From the NCBI RefSeq assembly GCF_037975245.1, contig NC_092572.1, forward strand, positions 7,517,501-7,581,500: a stretch of DNA of 64,000 nt, written 5' to 3'. Below the pieces are notes generated by a model that saw nothing but the letters and a program-made list of their open reading frames with translations, had not been told where the DNA came from and did not search any database. This stretch comes from Apostichopus japonicus. Its lineage: Eukaryota > Echinodermata > Holothuroidea > Aspidochirotida > Stichopodidae. Position 1 is the first letter of the stretch; the number at the start of each line of letters is the position of its first letter. The position numbers and the translations under genes are program-made. Positions 41,340 to 54,300 of this stretch are shown piece by piece.

Positions 41340-41750
41340 ACTAAAGCGGTATTCTTTTTCACTTAAGTGAAGAAGACTGACCAGGCACATTTCACTTTAG
41401 CTAAATTCTATTTCACTGAGGTAAAATGAAATTTAGCTTAAGTAAACTTGAGTAGGCATTCTTGCCTAGGAAGAATAGCATTTTACTTAAGTAAAATTGT
41501 ATTTTACTTATGCAGATTTGTATTTAACTTGAATAGAATTTATTTTACTTAAGCTTAATTTATATAAGCTGAAGCTAAACTGATTTTTACTTAAGTAAAA
41601 GCGATATTGACAAACACCGTTCGAACTTAAGCTAATATGAATTAAGCTTAAGAAAAATGCTGTTCGACTTAAATGCAATTACTTTTACTTAATCGTAATT
41701 GTATTCTACTGAATATAAATTAATGTTACCTAAGTAGAATTGGGAGGTAA
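41340..41750. repeat. Right array of CTTAAG-type palindromic words
   Basis: About a dozen variants of ACTTAAGTAAAAT, TTTAGCTTAAGT, ATTAAGCTTAAG and TTTACTTAAGC face each other, giving many small hairpins. It mirrors the array at 40445-40612. Confidence 0.65.
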
Positions 41751-42139
41751 ATGTTGAAACGGCTTGCCATATGGAGGCAGCGGGGTGGGGTTGGGAGTAG
41801 ATTGCTTTTTATATTTAAAAGGTAATGAACGATTATGGCAAGAATGTGTGCTATAATGGCGATTATGTCTGAATAACTTATTATGTCCCTACAGTCCTGC
41901 ATGAAAACATGCACAATAACATACTTCTACAGAACGCACAATACTTAGTTATAATGACCGCTGACAAAACATTGGCTTGTGTGCAACGAAAGCCAATAGT
42001 GATAAGTCTATAATATGCACGACAAAAATCAAATGATGAAAGCTGTTACTAGTATGCAACAACATAAATACTTACATATTCTGAAGCGAGAAGTTTGTCG
42101 AATACTATTTACCATAGTTACAAGTAGTTGCATGAAAAC

Positions 42140-42530
42140 AACGCTCTTTGTGAACATTTAGCACTATAACTGCAAGAATGGTTGCAGACAATGGTAAGAG
42201 CTATAAGCCAATCAAATCACAAGAAATCGGGAAACTACAGGGACTATTTTTAGCATGAAAATCTCTGTAAGGTAACTGTTGTTCACTCTGTACTTGCGGT
42301 TGATTGTTATGATTTATTTGTTTTGAACAGATTCAATCATGTGCAAAAAGGATTGGACTTTTGGTTCATTCGAGAAGTTGTTGTATTTTGAAAAGAAAGA
42401 AGGATATTCATTTATAAACTTGTTATGTTTTGCATAGGCCAAGCTGTGAGCGTGTTTACTTGGGGTTTGTTTCCCCCAAAATGGTTGCCGGGCGGTAGCA
42501 ATTTGAAGGATTTGCATCCCTGGCTAAAAT
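42140..42530. repeat. Dispersed repeat, copy 1 (pairs with 50085-50370)
   Basis: It shares GCAAGAATGGTTGC, GACAATGGTAAG, GCCAATCAAATCACA, CATAGGCC.AGCTG and ACTTGGGGTTTGTTTCCCC with the second copy in the same order and orientation. No coding frame is shared. The family is not recognised. Confidence 0.7.
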
Positions 42531-42539
42531 AATACATCC

Positions 42540-43844
42540 CTTATGCAGATTGTTGCAATCGTGACAATGCTGTACACCACAGTTCTGTTTAAAATTTTCC
42601 CAAATTCGATCTCCGTAAGTCTGTACCACGTCAGGCAACTCTAGTTGTATTTGTTGATGCTTTCATTGGAAAACCTAAAATCCTTCGGACAACCAAATAT
42701 CAAGACAAGATTGTCCGAATTACAACCTTAAATGTTCTAAAAAATGTGCCCTAATATTTTTCAGCCAACTTGACTTCATTTGGCTCGATCACGATTTAAC
42801 AGCACATTGTTTAATGTATACAAGGGTTTACTTCTGATGAACTCAGCTCATGTTTGTTCTCTTCAATTAAATACACCAATTGCATTCCATAAACTGTTCA
42901 GTTAAATAAATTATGCAGGAAACATCTAGTAACATACCAAACTGGCCATTGGCTAAACGAAAATAAAATGTATCTTTTTGGATGAATAGTATATGTTTTC
43001 TACTGCATCGAAATCAAATTCAAATGGCAACACTTTCCACTAACAGGTAAATATGACGTTCCATTCGAGTATCAATCTCAATATCAACTTGCCCAATTCT
43101 TCTGCTCCTTTCTGTAAGGTTGCTGTATTGCAATCATGAAATCATAGTGTAGCAAACAAACATTACAAGAGCAAACCATGTATAAATGTTGAACAATTAC
43201 AGAGTATGCATTTACCCCTTTGGCACAAAAAGTCCGCAATAACCCAGATTCCAATCACGACATAATTTCCAATTACTGCATAGCTTGTACACTGTTTCTA
43301 AAAGTTTTCAATTTGATGTATTTACTTTTCTTCATCTTTGACCACTGCCAACACGAGGCAAAGCTTATTGCAATTTTAATGACTTTCCAACTTACCCCTC
43401 ATGTCTATGGTGGTACTCAATCACTATGCAGCAGAAAGCCCATGTTAACTGGGCGAAACAATCAAAACAACTGAATAATTGCATATTTACTCAAATGACC
43501 AATTTACTAAAAATAATGACCTACGCATACCAATTTCACTTTTTAACGTTGCAATGGATGTTGGTAGAACAAACACAAACAAATGCAACATGCTTCTCTA
43601 CATTAGATGATCTTTTTCTGACATTTGGTGCAAAAAGCAAACTATTTCAGCAGTTACATATTTAAAGGGTATTCAAGTCATATGGCAGGTTACTGGCGCA
43701 AACACTAATGATAGTAGGATTACTGTCATCTACATTCTCATTAGGTTAAGTACAAGAATGATTTAACCTGAACATCTAAATGTTTGTTCCACCATGAACA
43801 ATTTAAACTATCATTTGTTATAACGTGTCACTTCACACACACAC

Positions 43845-43846
<2 letters not shown>
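42540..43846. other. Gene-free stretch
   Basis: Only short ORFs without domain or splice context occur (43220-43474, 43426-43665). No repeats were seen. Confidence 0.35.

Positions 43847-43934
<88 letters not shown>
43847..43934. repeat. (TA)n microsatellite
   Basis: About 85 bp of TA with CATA and TTATA interruptions, preceded by a short CA run (43834-43843). Confidence 0.95.
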
Positions 43935-43936
<2 letters not shown>

Positions 43937-43964
43937 TTTGGTAGTATGATCTCAACAGAATTAA

Positions 43965-44146
43965 TCAAACATGCTCCAGTTACTTTGGTATTAAAAAGAT
44001 AGTGCAGCACTTCCAGATGCTTCAAATGATACTGTGGAAGCTAGAGAGTAAACATTCAAACATGCTCCAGTTACTTTGGTATTAAAAAGATGGTGCAGCA
44101 CTTCCAGATGCTTCAAATGATACTGTGGAAGCTAGAGAGTAAACAT
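43965..44146. repeat. Two-copy 91-bp tandem duplication
   Basis: The segment from CAAACATGCTCCAGTTACT to GCTAGAGAGTAAACATT is repeated almost exactly at 91 bp spacing, with few differences in the part I compared (such as AGATAGTG versus AGATGGTG). This indicates a recent event. Confidence 0.92.
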
Positions 44147-46282
44147 GAAAACGGCTGATTGCGTTCTCCTATTCGGACTTGTTTTGAAGCGATACGTTAG
44201 TGTTACTGTTACAATATGATTGAAAGCGTAGGTCTATGAGACCTTTTCTACGCCTTCTTATTTGTATCCATACGAATAGTAAATAGGCTAGGCCCCTCCA
44301 ATAATATATCACTGATCTCCGACCTGAATGACAACAACCAGCCAAGACTAAATCAGGGTAGGCCCAGTAACTAAACTGCAAGCTCTGTTGTCACTGATTT
44401 CATAAGTTACCCATCCATCATCCACACAACTAAAGTTCTGGCCAGCCTTTTCTTTAGATAATATAACGAACCTCCTGACTGGATCTGTTGGTTAGATGTT
44501 CGCATGGACAATACTCGTTGTATACTGTCCGAGCATGTGTTATCAACTATGGTGGTGGTGGAGTTATGGATGTACTCGTACACTGAAAAAAAAAGTAGTC
44601 AATATTGCCACGGACTAACGTTAAATTAGTCTGTAACGTTAGTCAATGCACACGGACTAGCAAAAATCTTCGTTTCATCGCTGCTTCTTAGTCAGTTTAC
44701 ACTTACTAAGGAAAATATAATCGCAGCTTAGTCGGTGGCGACGGACTAAGGTATTTTAACCCATGGACTAAGAACGATACGGACACCCGATTTACGCCAT
44801 AATCGTAGCTTAGTCGGTGTCGACGGACTAATGTATTTTAACCCACTTCGATTCACTTCAGTTTGGAAACCGAGAGGCAACGACAGCTTGCTGGACTTGG
44901 CATAGTTTCATACGATCACTCTAAGCAACTTTCAACCGTAAATCACCCAAGAAGGTTTTTAGAAGAATGGAGGTATTAACTGCCATCATCGGCCTACCTG
45001 TTATTCCTTTAACTTGAAGGTGAAATTAAAGTTAATTGTTAGGCCACTGGCACTAGTACTGTATTATGGTTAGTGTAACCCTACCGTTTTCACGCTGGTG
45101 TTTCGCAATACACAGGTACAATGACAGTGAGTAGCCCATAGGCTTCTACTGGGTACTGCAGTGCATTCTCAACACTAAAGTGTGCATTCTAAACACCAAT
45201 TAACAATGTGTTATGTGTGTATTGGGCTAGATTGAACAGTGGCACATAATCTTCTAATTTATTCCCAAACAAATGCTGGAACTATAAGTCTCAATAGTTT
45301 ATTTGAAGTCTACACTCATTTGGTAAAGATTTCCTGTAATTTCCCATGTGAATCTATATGGGAAGGCTTTGTGATATATAATAAGCAAGCCTAGACCTTC
45401 AAACGTACAGTTACAGTAGGCTGAACAAATTATGTTGGCTAGTCAACGGTATTATATGTTGCGAGCAGTCAGGATGCACGCTTCAGTTCTATTTAACCTC
45501 TTCATTTATCATGTTTTACTATTTAATTTCCGGTCACGCACAGGAAACAATTGCGACATTCCTTCACGGTCGACTTGTTTACTGTAAGAAGTATTAACCG
45601 TTTTTTCTCCGGAAAGCTTGATAGTCTGGTGTTATTATTACATGTGCTTTTAGTATACTGCAAAAAGAGTAAGTTGTTGTATTTGTATTGATATTTTATG
45701 TAGAAGTAACGGAAAATTTAGTATGTTTAGTTTGGTCTAATTCCACGTTTTTTTCTGTCCAATGTAGTGCAGGGTTCACTTGCGCGAATTCAAATTATTC
45801 TGTTTATGTATATGTATATGCATCGATTCGTAGATTATGATGTTTTTTTGACATTTATTTGTAATTCAAGCATATCTGTTTAGTAGCAAAGTTTAAAGGT
45901 TAAGATTAATTAGTTTTCTCTTTTTGATCCTAGATTGAATGAAACTCATTGACGTAAATAATAGATCAGATGATACAGTTTAACGCAGTTGCTAAAACTC
46001 TGGGTATTCTCTAGTCTTCGCCGGTCCATTATGTACTTTAGTACTAGTAAAACTAAATCAAAACGACCGAAAGACAAACTTAGTGTAACAAAGTACTGAT
46101 TCTCCTCTAGCCTAGGTCTAAACAGGCTTGTTATGTGAGCAAGCAAAATAACAACTAAAAACGATTAGGCCTATAAATAAGTTGGCTCAGTGCATTTCTG
46201 TTTCTAAAATTTTATATTTTTAAAGATCATAAAAACAAACAAAGATTTAGACCATGTTTTATTATCTCTGTATTCTGGGCAT

Positions 46283-46660
46283 TTGATTCTGGTTGCAATG
46301 GTGATGACACTCTCGTTCAAATTTTCAGCTTTATACAGTCTGCTTCAAATTTGGGATTGTTTTTTGAGACTATGGTGGAAGCAAATCTCACAAAACTTTA
46401 TGGTGACAACTTTATTTAATTTTTTTTCAAGTGATGAATACTTTGCTGTTTCTTTTTTCCAGCAGGAATTGAAAAGCCAAATATCTAAGTCAAGGGTGAG
46501 GTTTCCTGTGATGTACGACACCAGTGTGGAGGCAACAACGGAAGAGGAGAACTGTGTTATATATGGCTTAAAGACATGTTTTAAGATGATATATTGGTAC
46601 CCTTTGCAGAACAAAAGAGTTTATCCAAGAGTCCAAAAAGCAAAGGAACAAGTACCATAG
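46283..46660 (+). other. Unassigned open frame in the short CACTA element
   Basis: The frame runs 125 codons. Its middle part (SRVRFPVMYDTSVEATTEEE and following) looks more protein-like than the flanks, and a splice-like TTTTTTCCAG precedes GAATTGAAAAGCC. It may be an exon remnant of a transposon gene. No family was recognised. Confidence 0.25.
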
Positions 46661-46813
46661 AGAAAAAAGATGGAAGAGTGAGTTTAACTATTGTACCCAA
46701 CTGCTTAATGATATTAAAGATACTTTTCATAACCTGTTTTTAAAAAACAAAAACAGTCTAGTATATCATTTACGTGCAAGCTTCATAAGTTTGGTCAAAT
46801 TTTCACTGATCTG

Positions 46814-47131
46814 TAGAGCGGGAGTCCAGAGGGTTTGGTTAGCTGGGAAGGTAACCAATTGCCTGGTACATCACAATGTTCACAATGCATTCCTGTATAT
46901 GAAACCTGACGACTGGCAAACCGACCTATGTGGATGTGGCTGGGAGAGCAATTTTAAAGTCTCCTTATAGCTAACCTAGATCAGAACTGATAATTGCTCT
47001 CCCAGCCACACCCACCACAGTCGGTTTGCCAGTCGTCTGGTTTCATATACAGGAATGCATTGTGAACATTGTGATGTACAAGGCAATTGGTTACCTTCCC
47101 AGATAACCAAACCCTCTGGGCTCCCGGTCTA
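46814..47131. mobile_element. Foldback element with ~140-bp inverted arms
   Basis: The left arm 46814-46953 (GGGAGTCCAGAGGGTTTGGT onwards) is complementary with few mismatches to the right arm 46992-47131. A ~38-bp spacer separates them. It could be a snap-back MITE or an aberrant inverted duplication. No clear target duplication was found. Confidence 0.85.
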
Positions 47132-48131
47132 TTGGGATCATTATTAACATGATTAACATAATTATTAAGCTTGAAAAATAACTTGGTGTTATGCTGTGCA
47201 AAGCTAATAATTATTTGGTAAAGCTGCTATTCCTGGCTTATAATGTGAGGGACCTAGATTTAAATGTATACCTCCCAATATGTTATAACATTTTAATGTA
47301 AATGTATGTTTATGATAATGTGAGTTATCATGTTCTATATCTGTATCTGTGCTTACACCTATATCATATTTTCTGTTCACAGGTCAATAATGATGCAGAT
47401 TTTGGCTTCCTGAAGACAAGTGGGAGGCCATTTGTAGTTAAGAGAAACACTCTTTGTTCGTGAAGACTTAACTGGTGTCGATTTGGGGTACCACTTTAAA
47501 ACGAAAGTCATGAGGAACCCTTGCCCAAGATTCAACTTTGCATTATTGTGCAGTGCTATACTTTTGCGATTCATGTTTGATCCATGAACTTGTCTTAACT
47601 TTGTTGGAATAAAATCATATTTTCAGATTTTTGTTTACAGTGATTTCTTCTCTATCTCTCGAAAGTCAGCCTTTGTAGACATCAGAAGTTTAATCAGAAA
47701 TAAATACTGCCAACATACACATTATTTGTGTTTCTTCTGCTCTCTTTTCTTTCAGTGATGCTAGTCAGTGAAACTAGTCGGGTTTAATTCTTTCAGTGAT
47801 TCTAGTCAGTCCATACCGACTAAGAAAGGTTAGTCGGGAGAGGCACCATCCTGACTAATGTAAAACCTGCTATAAACTAGTCGGTGGCTCATATAAATTA
47901 GTCGGTAAAGACCGACTAATGTCACCAACTAATGTAACTGACTAATATACATTTACCGACTAAGAAATTGTTGATCGACTAAGCTGACGGACTAAAATGA
48001 CCGACTAAGAAATCCAACTGACTAAGGAATAAATTAGTCGGTATGGCAACTGACTAAGGCTATGTTAGTCGGGAGATGTACCAGATGGACTAACGTTATG
48101 TTAGTCGGTGAACCAATTTAAGTTTTCAGTG

Positions 48132-50084
48132 TACACGTAAACGTACACGGACAGTACTGCGGCAACAGACGTGGTAATATACATATACATAGCATATACA
48201 ACAGTGTTTTTTTGTTCAAAGTTTATGAATATGGTTGACGTAAATACTTGCATATTCATTACTAATAAAGATAATGACAGATTTCTGGATGGGTTACCAA
48301 ACCTTGAATACAATAATATTTGTTATTATCTAGTCATCGTTCCCAAAAAATTACACAGACTGATCGTGGGCTAACGAAATAATTATATATGGCGCGTAAT
48401 AATTTCCAGCGGATACGGTAATATAAAATCATCCCGCGCGCCAATTTAATACTTTCCAGCCCTTTGTGAATTTCTGCTACTGTATCGACAGGCCTATCAT
48501 ACACGAGCGGAACATGATTACTGGGTTACAGGTGCCAAACTATTGAAAATGTAACATCTTTCAAGTTCAAAGACTGTTACTGACAATCGGATTCCCGATG
48601 CATGGCTAGAATAAATTAACCACGCCATAGTAGCCCAATGTTGTAAGTGGCCACCGACATTTGACTGAGCACGACGATCAGAAACTGCTGTTAAATACAG
48701 TGACGTGCTATACAGAAGTGATCATACAATGTTACTGTACAATTTCTGCAACGTCCAGTTTAGACTTTTGACAATAAAACTTTTGACAATAAAAGTTTAT
48801 GGTCTGTCGATCTGTACGTGTTCACAGATAAGGACTTCACTTTACAGGATTGAACATTCAATAACCTTTACAGTAGCATTTCTAGAAAGAAAAGATTACA
48901 GACTTTGACGGTAAATATTAACAGTTGAAGTACTGTGTTACACAATTTCGGTCGGTTAACGATGTTTACAGTATTTTGTCTTGGTAAATAATAACGTTGT
49001 ACTGAAAAGCAGTTCTACATTGACCGACTGTACAAAATAAGCACTTTTATTACTGATATATATTAAAACAATATTTACAGCTAAATTACTTTATAAACAT
49101 TTACAGATTGTTTACTGTTAAAACTTAGAAAAAACAGTCTCGTTTCATGTATAGCTAGTTTTACAGATAACAAAATGTACAGAAAATTGTACTCTTCGTT
49201 TACAGTGTTTTTACTGAGTAAACAACTCCCTCACATAGCGTCTAGTAAAACGTTATGGGCAATGAATAAGCTGTTTATGTCGGGAACCAATGTAAAGTCA
49301 ACCCAGTGCCTAGAGAGAAAATGCAAAAATAAAATACCGCACATTTTACTGATTTAAAGGAGGGCCTTAAATAATGCAGAAAATACTACATACATATCTC
49401 GGCGACACAGCAACACAAAAGGCCTAGTAAAACTGATCACGACGTTTATGAGCCCCTGCCGTAAGTTACTATTAACAGTTACCAATGCAATTTTCTAATT
49501 AAGTTTTATTTAAAAGTGAACCAATTAGTCCCTTTTCTCCAACCACTATATGCAATTCGGCCCAACCCGAGCCAGTTCCGACCCTTTTCCTATTACAGTA
49601 TGTGAATACATATTTACGCAATGTCGATTAAAAACTTAGGCGCCCATGGCTACTTTCGACGAAGTATGATGTATATAGTTTTACACTCACACAAAATTAA
49701 CTGAAGAACGTGATCAAAGGTGACCGCGAACATTTATGCAAGTTTCAATGAAGAATTTACTGCGGTTTCAATACACATTTTACTTTAGCAGCAATCAAGA
49801 CGGAGAGAAGAAACATACCGTGAGATGAAAAATCCTTTTCAGTATCAGAGATGTAAGCTTCCAATGCAATTCAAAAATGTTCTCAACCCTAAAATTATGA
49901 TTCATATAGACGTGATATTCTTTGAAACAATTCAACTACAACTTCCTACCATGAGCGCTTCCTGTCAAAATGTGTCAACAAGGCATACCATTATGATATT
50001 TGAGTGCACATATATCATGCCTATACCACAAACTTCGCTATCTCTACACAGGGGACAGTAACGTTACACAAAGTTCCATTTAAA
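48132..50084. other. Gene-free region with many TTTACAG/ACTGTAA words
   Basis: Between 48670 and 49230 words such as TTTACAG, TTACTGTT and AACAGT recur. They resemble the subterminal words of the 16.4-kb CACTA element but lack clear periodicity or CACTG ends. The short ORFs (48171, 48705, 49175, 49825) are not supported. Confidence 0.35.
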
Positions 50085-50370
50085 CAACGGAATTTGTGTT
50101 CATTTAGCGCTATAGATGCAAGAATGGTTGCGGACAATGGTAAGGATATATCAGCCAATCAAATCACAGGACATTTTGACCTATCATTTACTATGTTTGT
50201 GTCTTTTTAAAAAGAAAGATATTCTTTCAAAAACAGTGTTTGGTATGTTTTCATAGGCCTAGCTGAGTGTGTGTACTTGGGGTTTGTTTCCCCTCCCAAA
50301 AAGTTGGAGCCCCGCCGGATGGAGCAATTTAATGGTTTTGCGTCCATGCATGGCTAAAAATTGCGTCACA
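50085..50370. repeat. Dispersed repeat, copy 2 (pairs with 42140-42530)
   Basis: It has the same ordered motifs as copy 1 (GCAAGAATGGTTGC, GCCAATCAAATCACA, ACTTGGGGTTTGTTTCCCC), about 100 bp shorter through an internal deletion relative to copy 1. Confidence 0.7.
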
Positions 50371-51110
50371 GAAGCAGACTCCTGCGTTCGTAGCAATGCT
50401 TATGTGAACAATATTTGAAACAGTAGAACGGAAATTGGCATGTTATCTGGGCATGATTTCAAACAGATATTTATGAGGGGTAGTAAAGAAGCTCGTCCTT
50501 CCATCATCACACCACACGACCCAGCTTTAGTAGTATCTATTCAATTACGGTTAATACGCATATATGATCGCGATTAATAATTATGATGTTCGCGTTCCCA
50601 GTTGTGTGTAGTTTTGTGATATAGAAAGAAAATGCTTCTGATAAATGGAACATGGGAAGTAATGATACAGAAGCACATACATAGTTATAATAATTGGAAT
50701 CATCATCTGCTTCATCTTTTCAAAAATAACTTAACCTTAACTTAACTTGGCCACTGCGAATTCACTTGTATATCAGCACACCGTGTACACAATAGATTAT
50801 TCAAAATGGCGACGGCTGTTCACAGCTACTAGTTGTGTGACTTTATTGCACAAAAGGGGAATCCCGGTTGAGGTCGCACTTCTGTTATCGGTAAAACCCG
50901 AGGAAGTTAGATCAGCTTTGATTTCAATGTACATGACTTCTCATGTCTGGCAAGTGAAACATTTCAAATAAAGGTATAAGCTTGAATCAATTTAAAGACA
51001 CTGCAGTCTGTAATTTTGTCTGGGGTGTCTTCAAGAAGAATGTGTAATTCAACAATGCATATATAGACGTGGTTCTTTATCTTTCCCTTTTCAGAAAACT
51101 AAACATTTAT
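50371..51110. other. Gene-free stretch
   Basis: A 74-codon frame at 50747-50971 has no recognisable domain. A CAAAATGGCGACGG start-like context near 50803 opens only 8 codons. Nothing else was seen. Confidence 0.35.
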
Positions 51111-51220
<110 letters not shown>

Positions 51221-51328
51221 TTATTATCATAGAGCGATTATTATCATAGCCCTGAATGACTTCTTGCTAGACTGTCAAATATCTTAATGTGTACTTGAGC
51301 GAATTATGCAGAGCTTGACAAAGACATA

Positions 51329-54300
51329 GGACCGCTTTGAGTAACATTATGAGCAGCGATGGTTTGCCGACAATACTTTTAGCTATCAATTATCTCTGAA
51401 GGTTTATATACCAACAAAAATATATCAGTTAACAATTTGTTGCTACTAACTTAAAAAAATGCTAACACTTGGTGAATAAAAAGTTACCTTTTTCTACGTA
51501 AAAAAATATGGCAAGTTACCATCTGCTTTGCATTATCTGTTTTGCCGAAAAAAAATTGCCAACACATGTAAAAAAACACAACATTAACCGTTAAAGTCGA
51601 ACAAAATGTAGTAAATTGTTCATTTAATTAATCAATGCGGTTCTATGGTTACTTAACTATACATTTGGTGTAAAACAATCACAAAATATCAATATATTGC
51701 AGGATTTTGCAGGATTTTCCGTTACTAAAATTGTGTTCTTTTATAGCACTCTCTATAAATATGTCTAGAAATATGTAATTAAAGAGGCGAGCATATCTCC
51801 ATAAAGGTGACAAATCCTACACTTGAATGACAACCTTTCATAATTGGTGCAAACTACTGCAAATGCAAACCGTTGTCAAAGCCCAATTGGTTAGGACGAA
51901 AGCATATAAAGCTGGAGGGTTATTCACATTTCAACTATATAGATTTATAGAATTGTTCTTTTTCAGTGTTCTTGCGCATTTCAAGATCACCAAAGAACAG
52001 GACTAATGTTGAGGCGATTACAGATCCTATAGTGATAGCAATACTACACGGAAATGAATGTATGAAAATTCCTGTCTTGTTTTATGAGAATATAGGGTTA
52101 ATATGGAGACTTGGATTTAAGCAATCGTATTTATTTAGAGGTGAAGCAAGAACTTACGACGACAGGAATTTTCCTTTGACGATAAACAAGTGTGAGTCGC
52201 AAATTGGTGTCAAGAATATTAGGTAATCGTGCTGGAGAAAGGTCAACTGCTCTCTCCATTTGTGGTTCATGTCCAAGATAAATTTCAAAAATACTTTCAG
52301 TGATTGCTGAACAAATATAGCTTTTTTTCAAAAATGAATTATAAGTTAATCATTGATATTTATCAGGGCTTATTTTAATCATGATGATGACAAACGAAGC
52401 TTCAGAAGTGATTTGCGACAAATCTATAAATTGAGACTATAATTTTATATTTTATGTGGCCAGTGTTATATTTCGAAGATCATCAAATTGCTGGAGTGTA
52501 TATTCCCTTCTGCCCTTCTAGTGATTGGTAATCTTTTAAACGAGCTGTTAGGCAGGTTGTGAGAATGTAAATAGCTTAACATTGAAGCACACATGACTGA
52601 GCTCAACTTCAAAATAATTACAAATGTTTCAAGAGAATGCATCTTCTGAGAAATTGTGTATATCCGAAAATGATTAATAGCTATAAAGTTGCTGAAAATT
52701 ATATCACTTCGACATTATTTCACCTCATATTGATAAGTATTTCCAAATTGAAATAAAACTCAGTTTCTGAATGAGAATCAACATTCCTGTAAGAATTACA
52801 CAAGTCAATATTTTAAAAGGGGAAGTGAACATACAAGGATATTTTAGTTCCGTTAAAATCATAATAAAACAAACACAAAATAAAAACAAACACATAACGT
52901 TGGACCATTTAAATGTTTTGGAGCATAACGTGCTGCCCTTATTATACTTGTGCTGTGACAGACTCTCCTTGCATGTTACATGTGATTATATTTTCACTCG
53001 CTGTATTATTTTTTAGGGCTTAGATCGCAGAGGATGGGAACTACAGAGAGAACAAAGTAAGTCACTTCTACTTCCTTATATGAGCAGTAAACAGTTCTTC
53101 AAATTTAACATGAAGTTTCTAAAAAAACTAATACTGAGTTATACTAAGCTTATATTTGTTTTGTGTCCATATGTATGCTTTATTCTGCACAGAAAGAGCT
53201 ACATAGTTTGTCTTTTATATTTTCGCATTTCTAAGAATCGTATTTTCTTTTCTCCGTTTGAGGTATCTGTATACTTAAGTTTTCATTTGTAGTGGTCAAT
53301 ATTTAGTTAATTAATTTCAAGCGTGACTACGACAACATTTGAAACAATCAACATACCTGTAAGTGAAGAAGTGCAATGTGAATCTCCATACGATATGGTT
53401 AGTGGTAAGTTCTGTTTTCTTTGTAAAACTTGTTGATTTAACATTTCCGTACGATCAGAGTTGTAGGAAGGTCGATGATAATTTTATGTAATAATTTCAA
53501 TGATAATTCATAGTTACAAAACTAATTGATTATAATGAAAACTATTGTAATATACAATGTTTGTTAAATATGTTTTGTAACTTAAAGTGTTTTGGAAATG
53601 TCGAGTTTTGGGGAGGGGTCCAGATCCTTCAATATTAACACTCGTTTAGACATATCGGTTCAAAAAAAGTCACTGAGTTAGGGGGAGTTTATCTACAAGT
53701 TCCATGGTCATTTACCGTTATAAGACTTCGGTAGGATATGGTGGGTATACTACTGGCGGCCTTTAAAAATGTTTCGAGTAATATGCAATATTGATAATTA
53801 CAAATATATGTACAGAAACATCACAGAAACTGTTAAATTTCTCCCAAATGAATGTTAGAACAAGTAAATGTTAAACTAACTCTAAAGGTGCAACTTAATT
53901 TATCTTACAACCCTTACCCTTCCTTTATATGGGTTTTCCCGAATGAAAATTCGCATGCACAGTACGCAAAGGTACTGTTGGTTTAGACTGCCGTTCCTAT
54001 ATAAATAAAATGACAATATAAGGAACGAAAACAATCAAAAGTTGGACAGCTCAAATGAGCAGCGTTTAAACATGCAGTCACTGCTTCGACTACCAATCTA
54101 TCAATAAGATTCTTTACTCTTTTGCATTTTCTCCTTAATCTGTTAAAGTTCTACTTCTATGGAGACAACATTGTGTTAAAACGAAGTGATATTATACTGG
54201 CAAAGCTCTATACCTTGTACTGGACGCATGAAAAGATGCAAGGTAGAGGGGGGGGGGTGGGATTTCAGCCTTACCCAGACTGTGGCGGCTTTTCCATGTA

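Larger units (their letters stand above)
44581..48131. mobile_element. Short non-autonomous CACTA/EnSpm-type element
   Basis: It begins CACTGAAAAAAAAAGTAGTC and ends AAGTTTTCAGTG, flanked by a 2-bp duplication TA (44579-44580 and 48132-48133). Subterminal arrays of TTAGTCGGT/ACCGACTAA words occupy 44600-44850 and 47755-48120. No TNP2 or SAMD3-like sequence was recognised, so it would need proteins from an autonomous relative. Its terminal sequence differs from the 16.4-kb element after CACTG. A 318-bp foldback is nested inside. Confidence 0.8.

Noticed and set aside
50747-50971. 74-codon ORF as a small gene
   Set aside because: No recognisable domain, no splice partner, and flanking DNA is repeat-rich. 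The better start context at 50803 opens only 8 codons.
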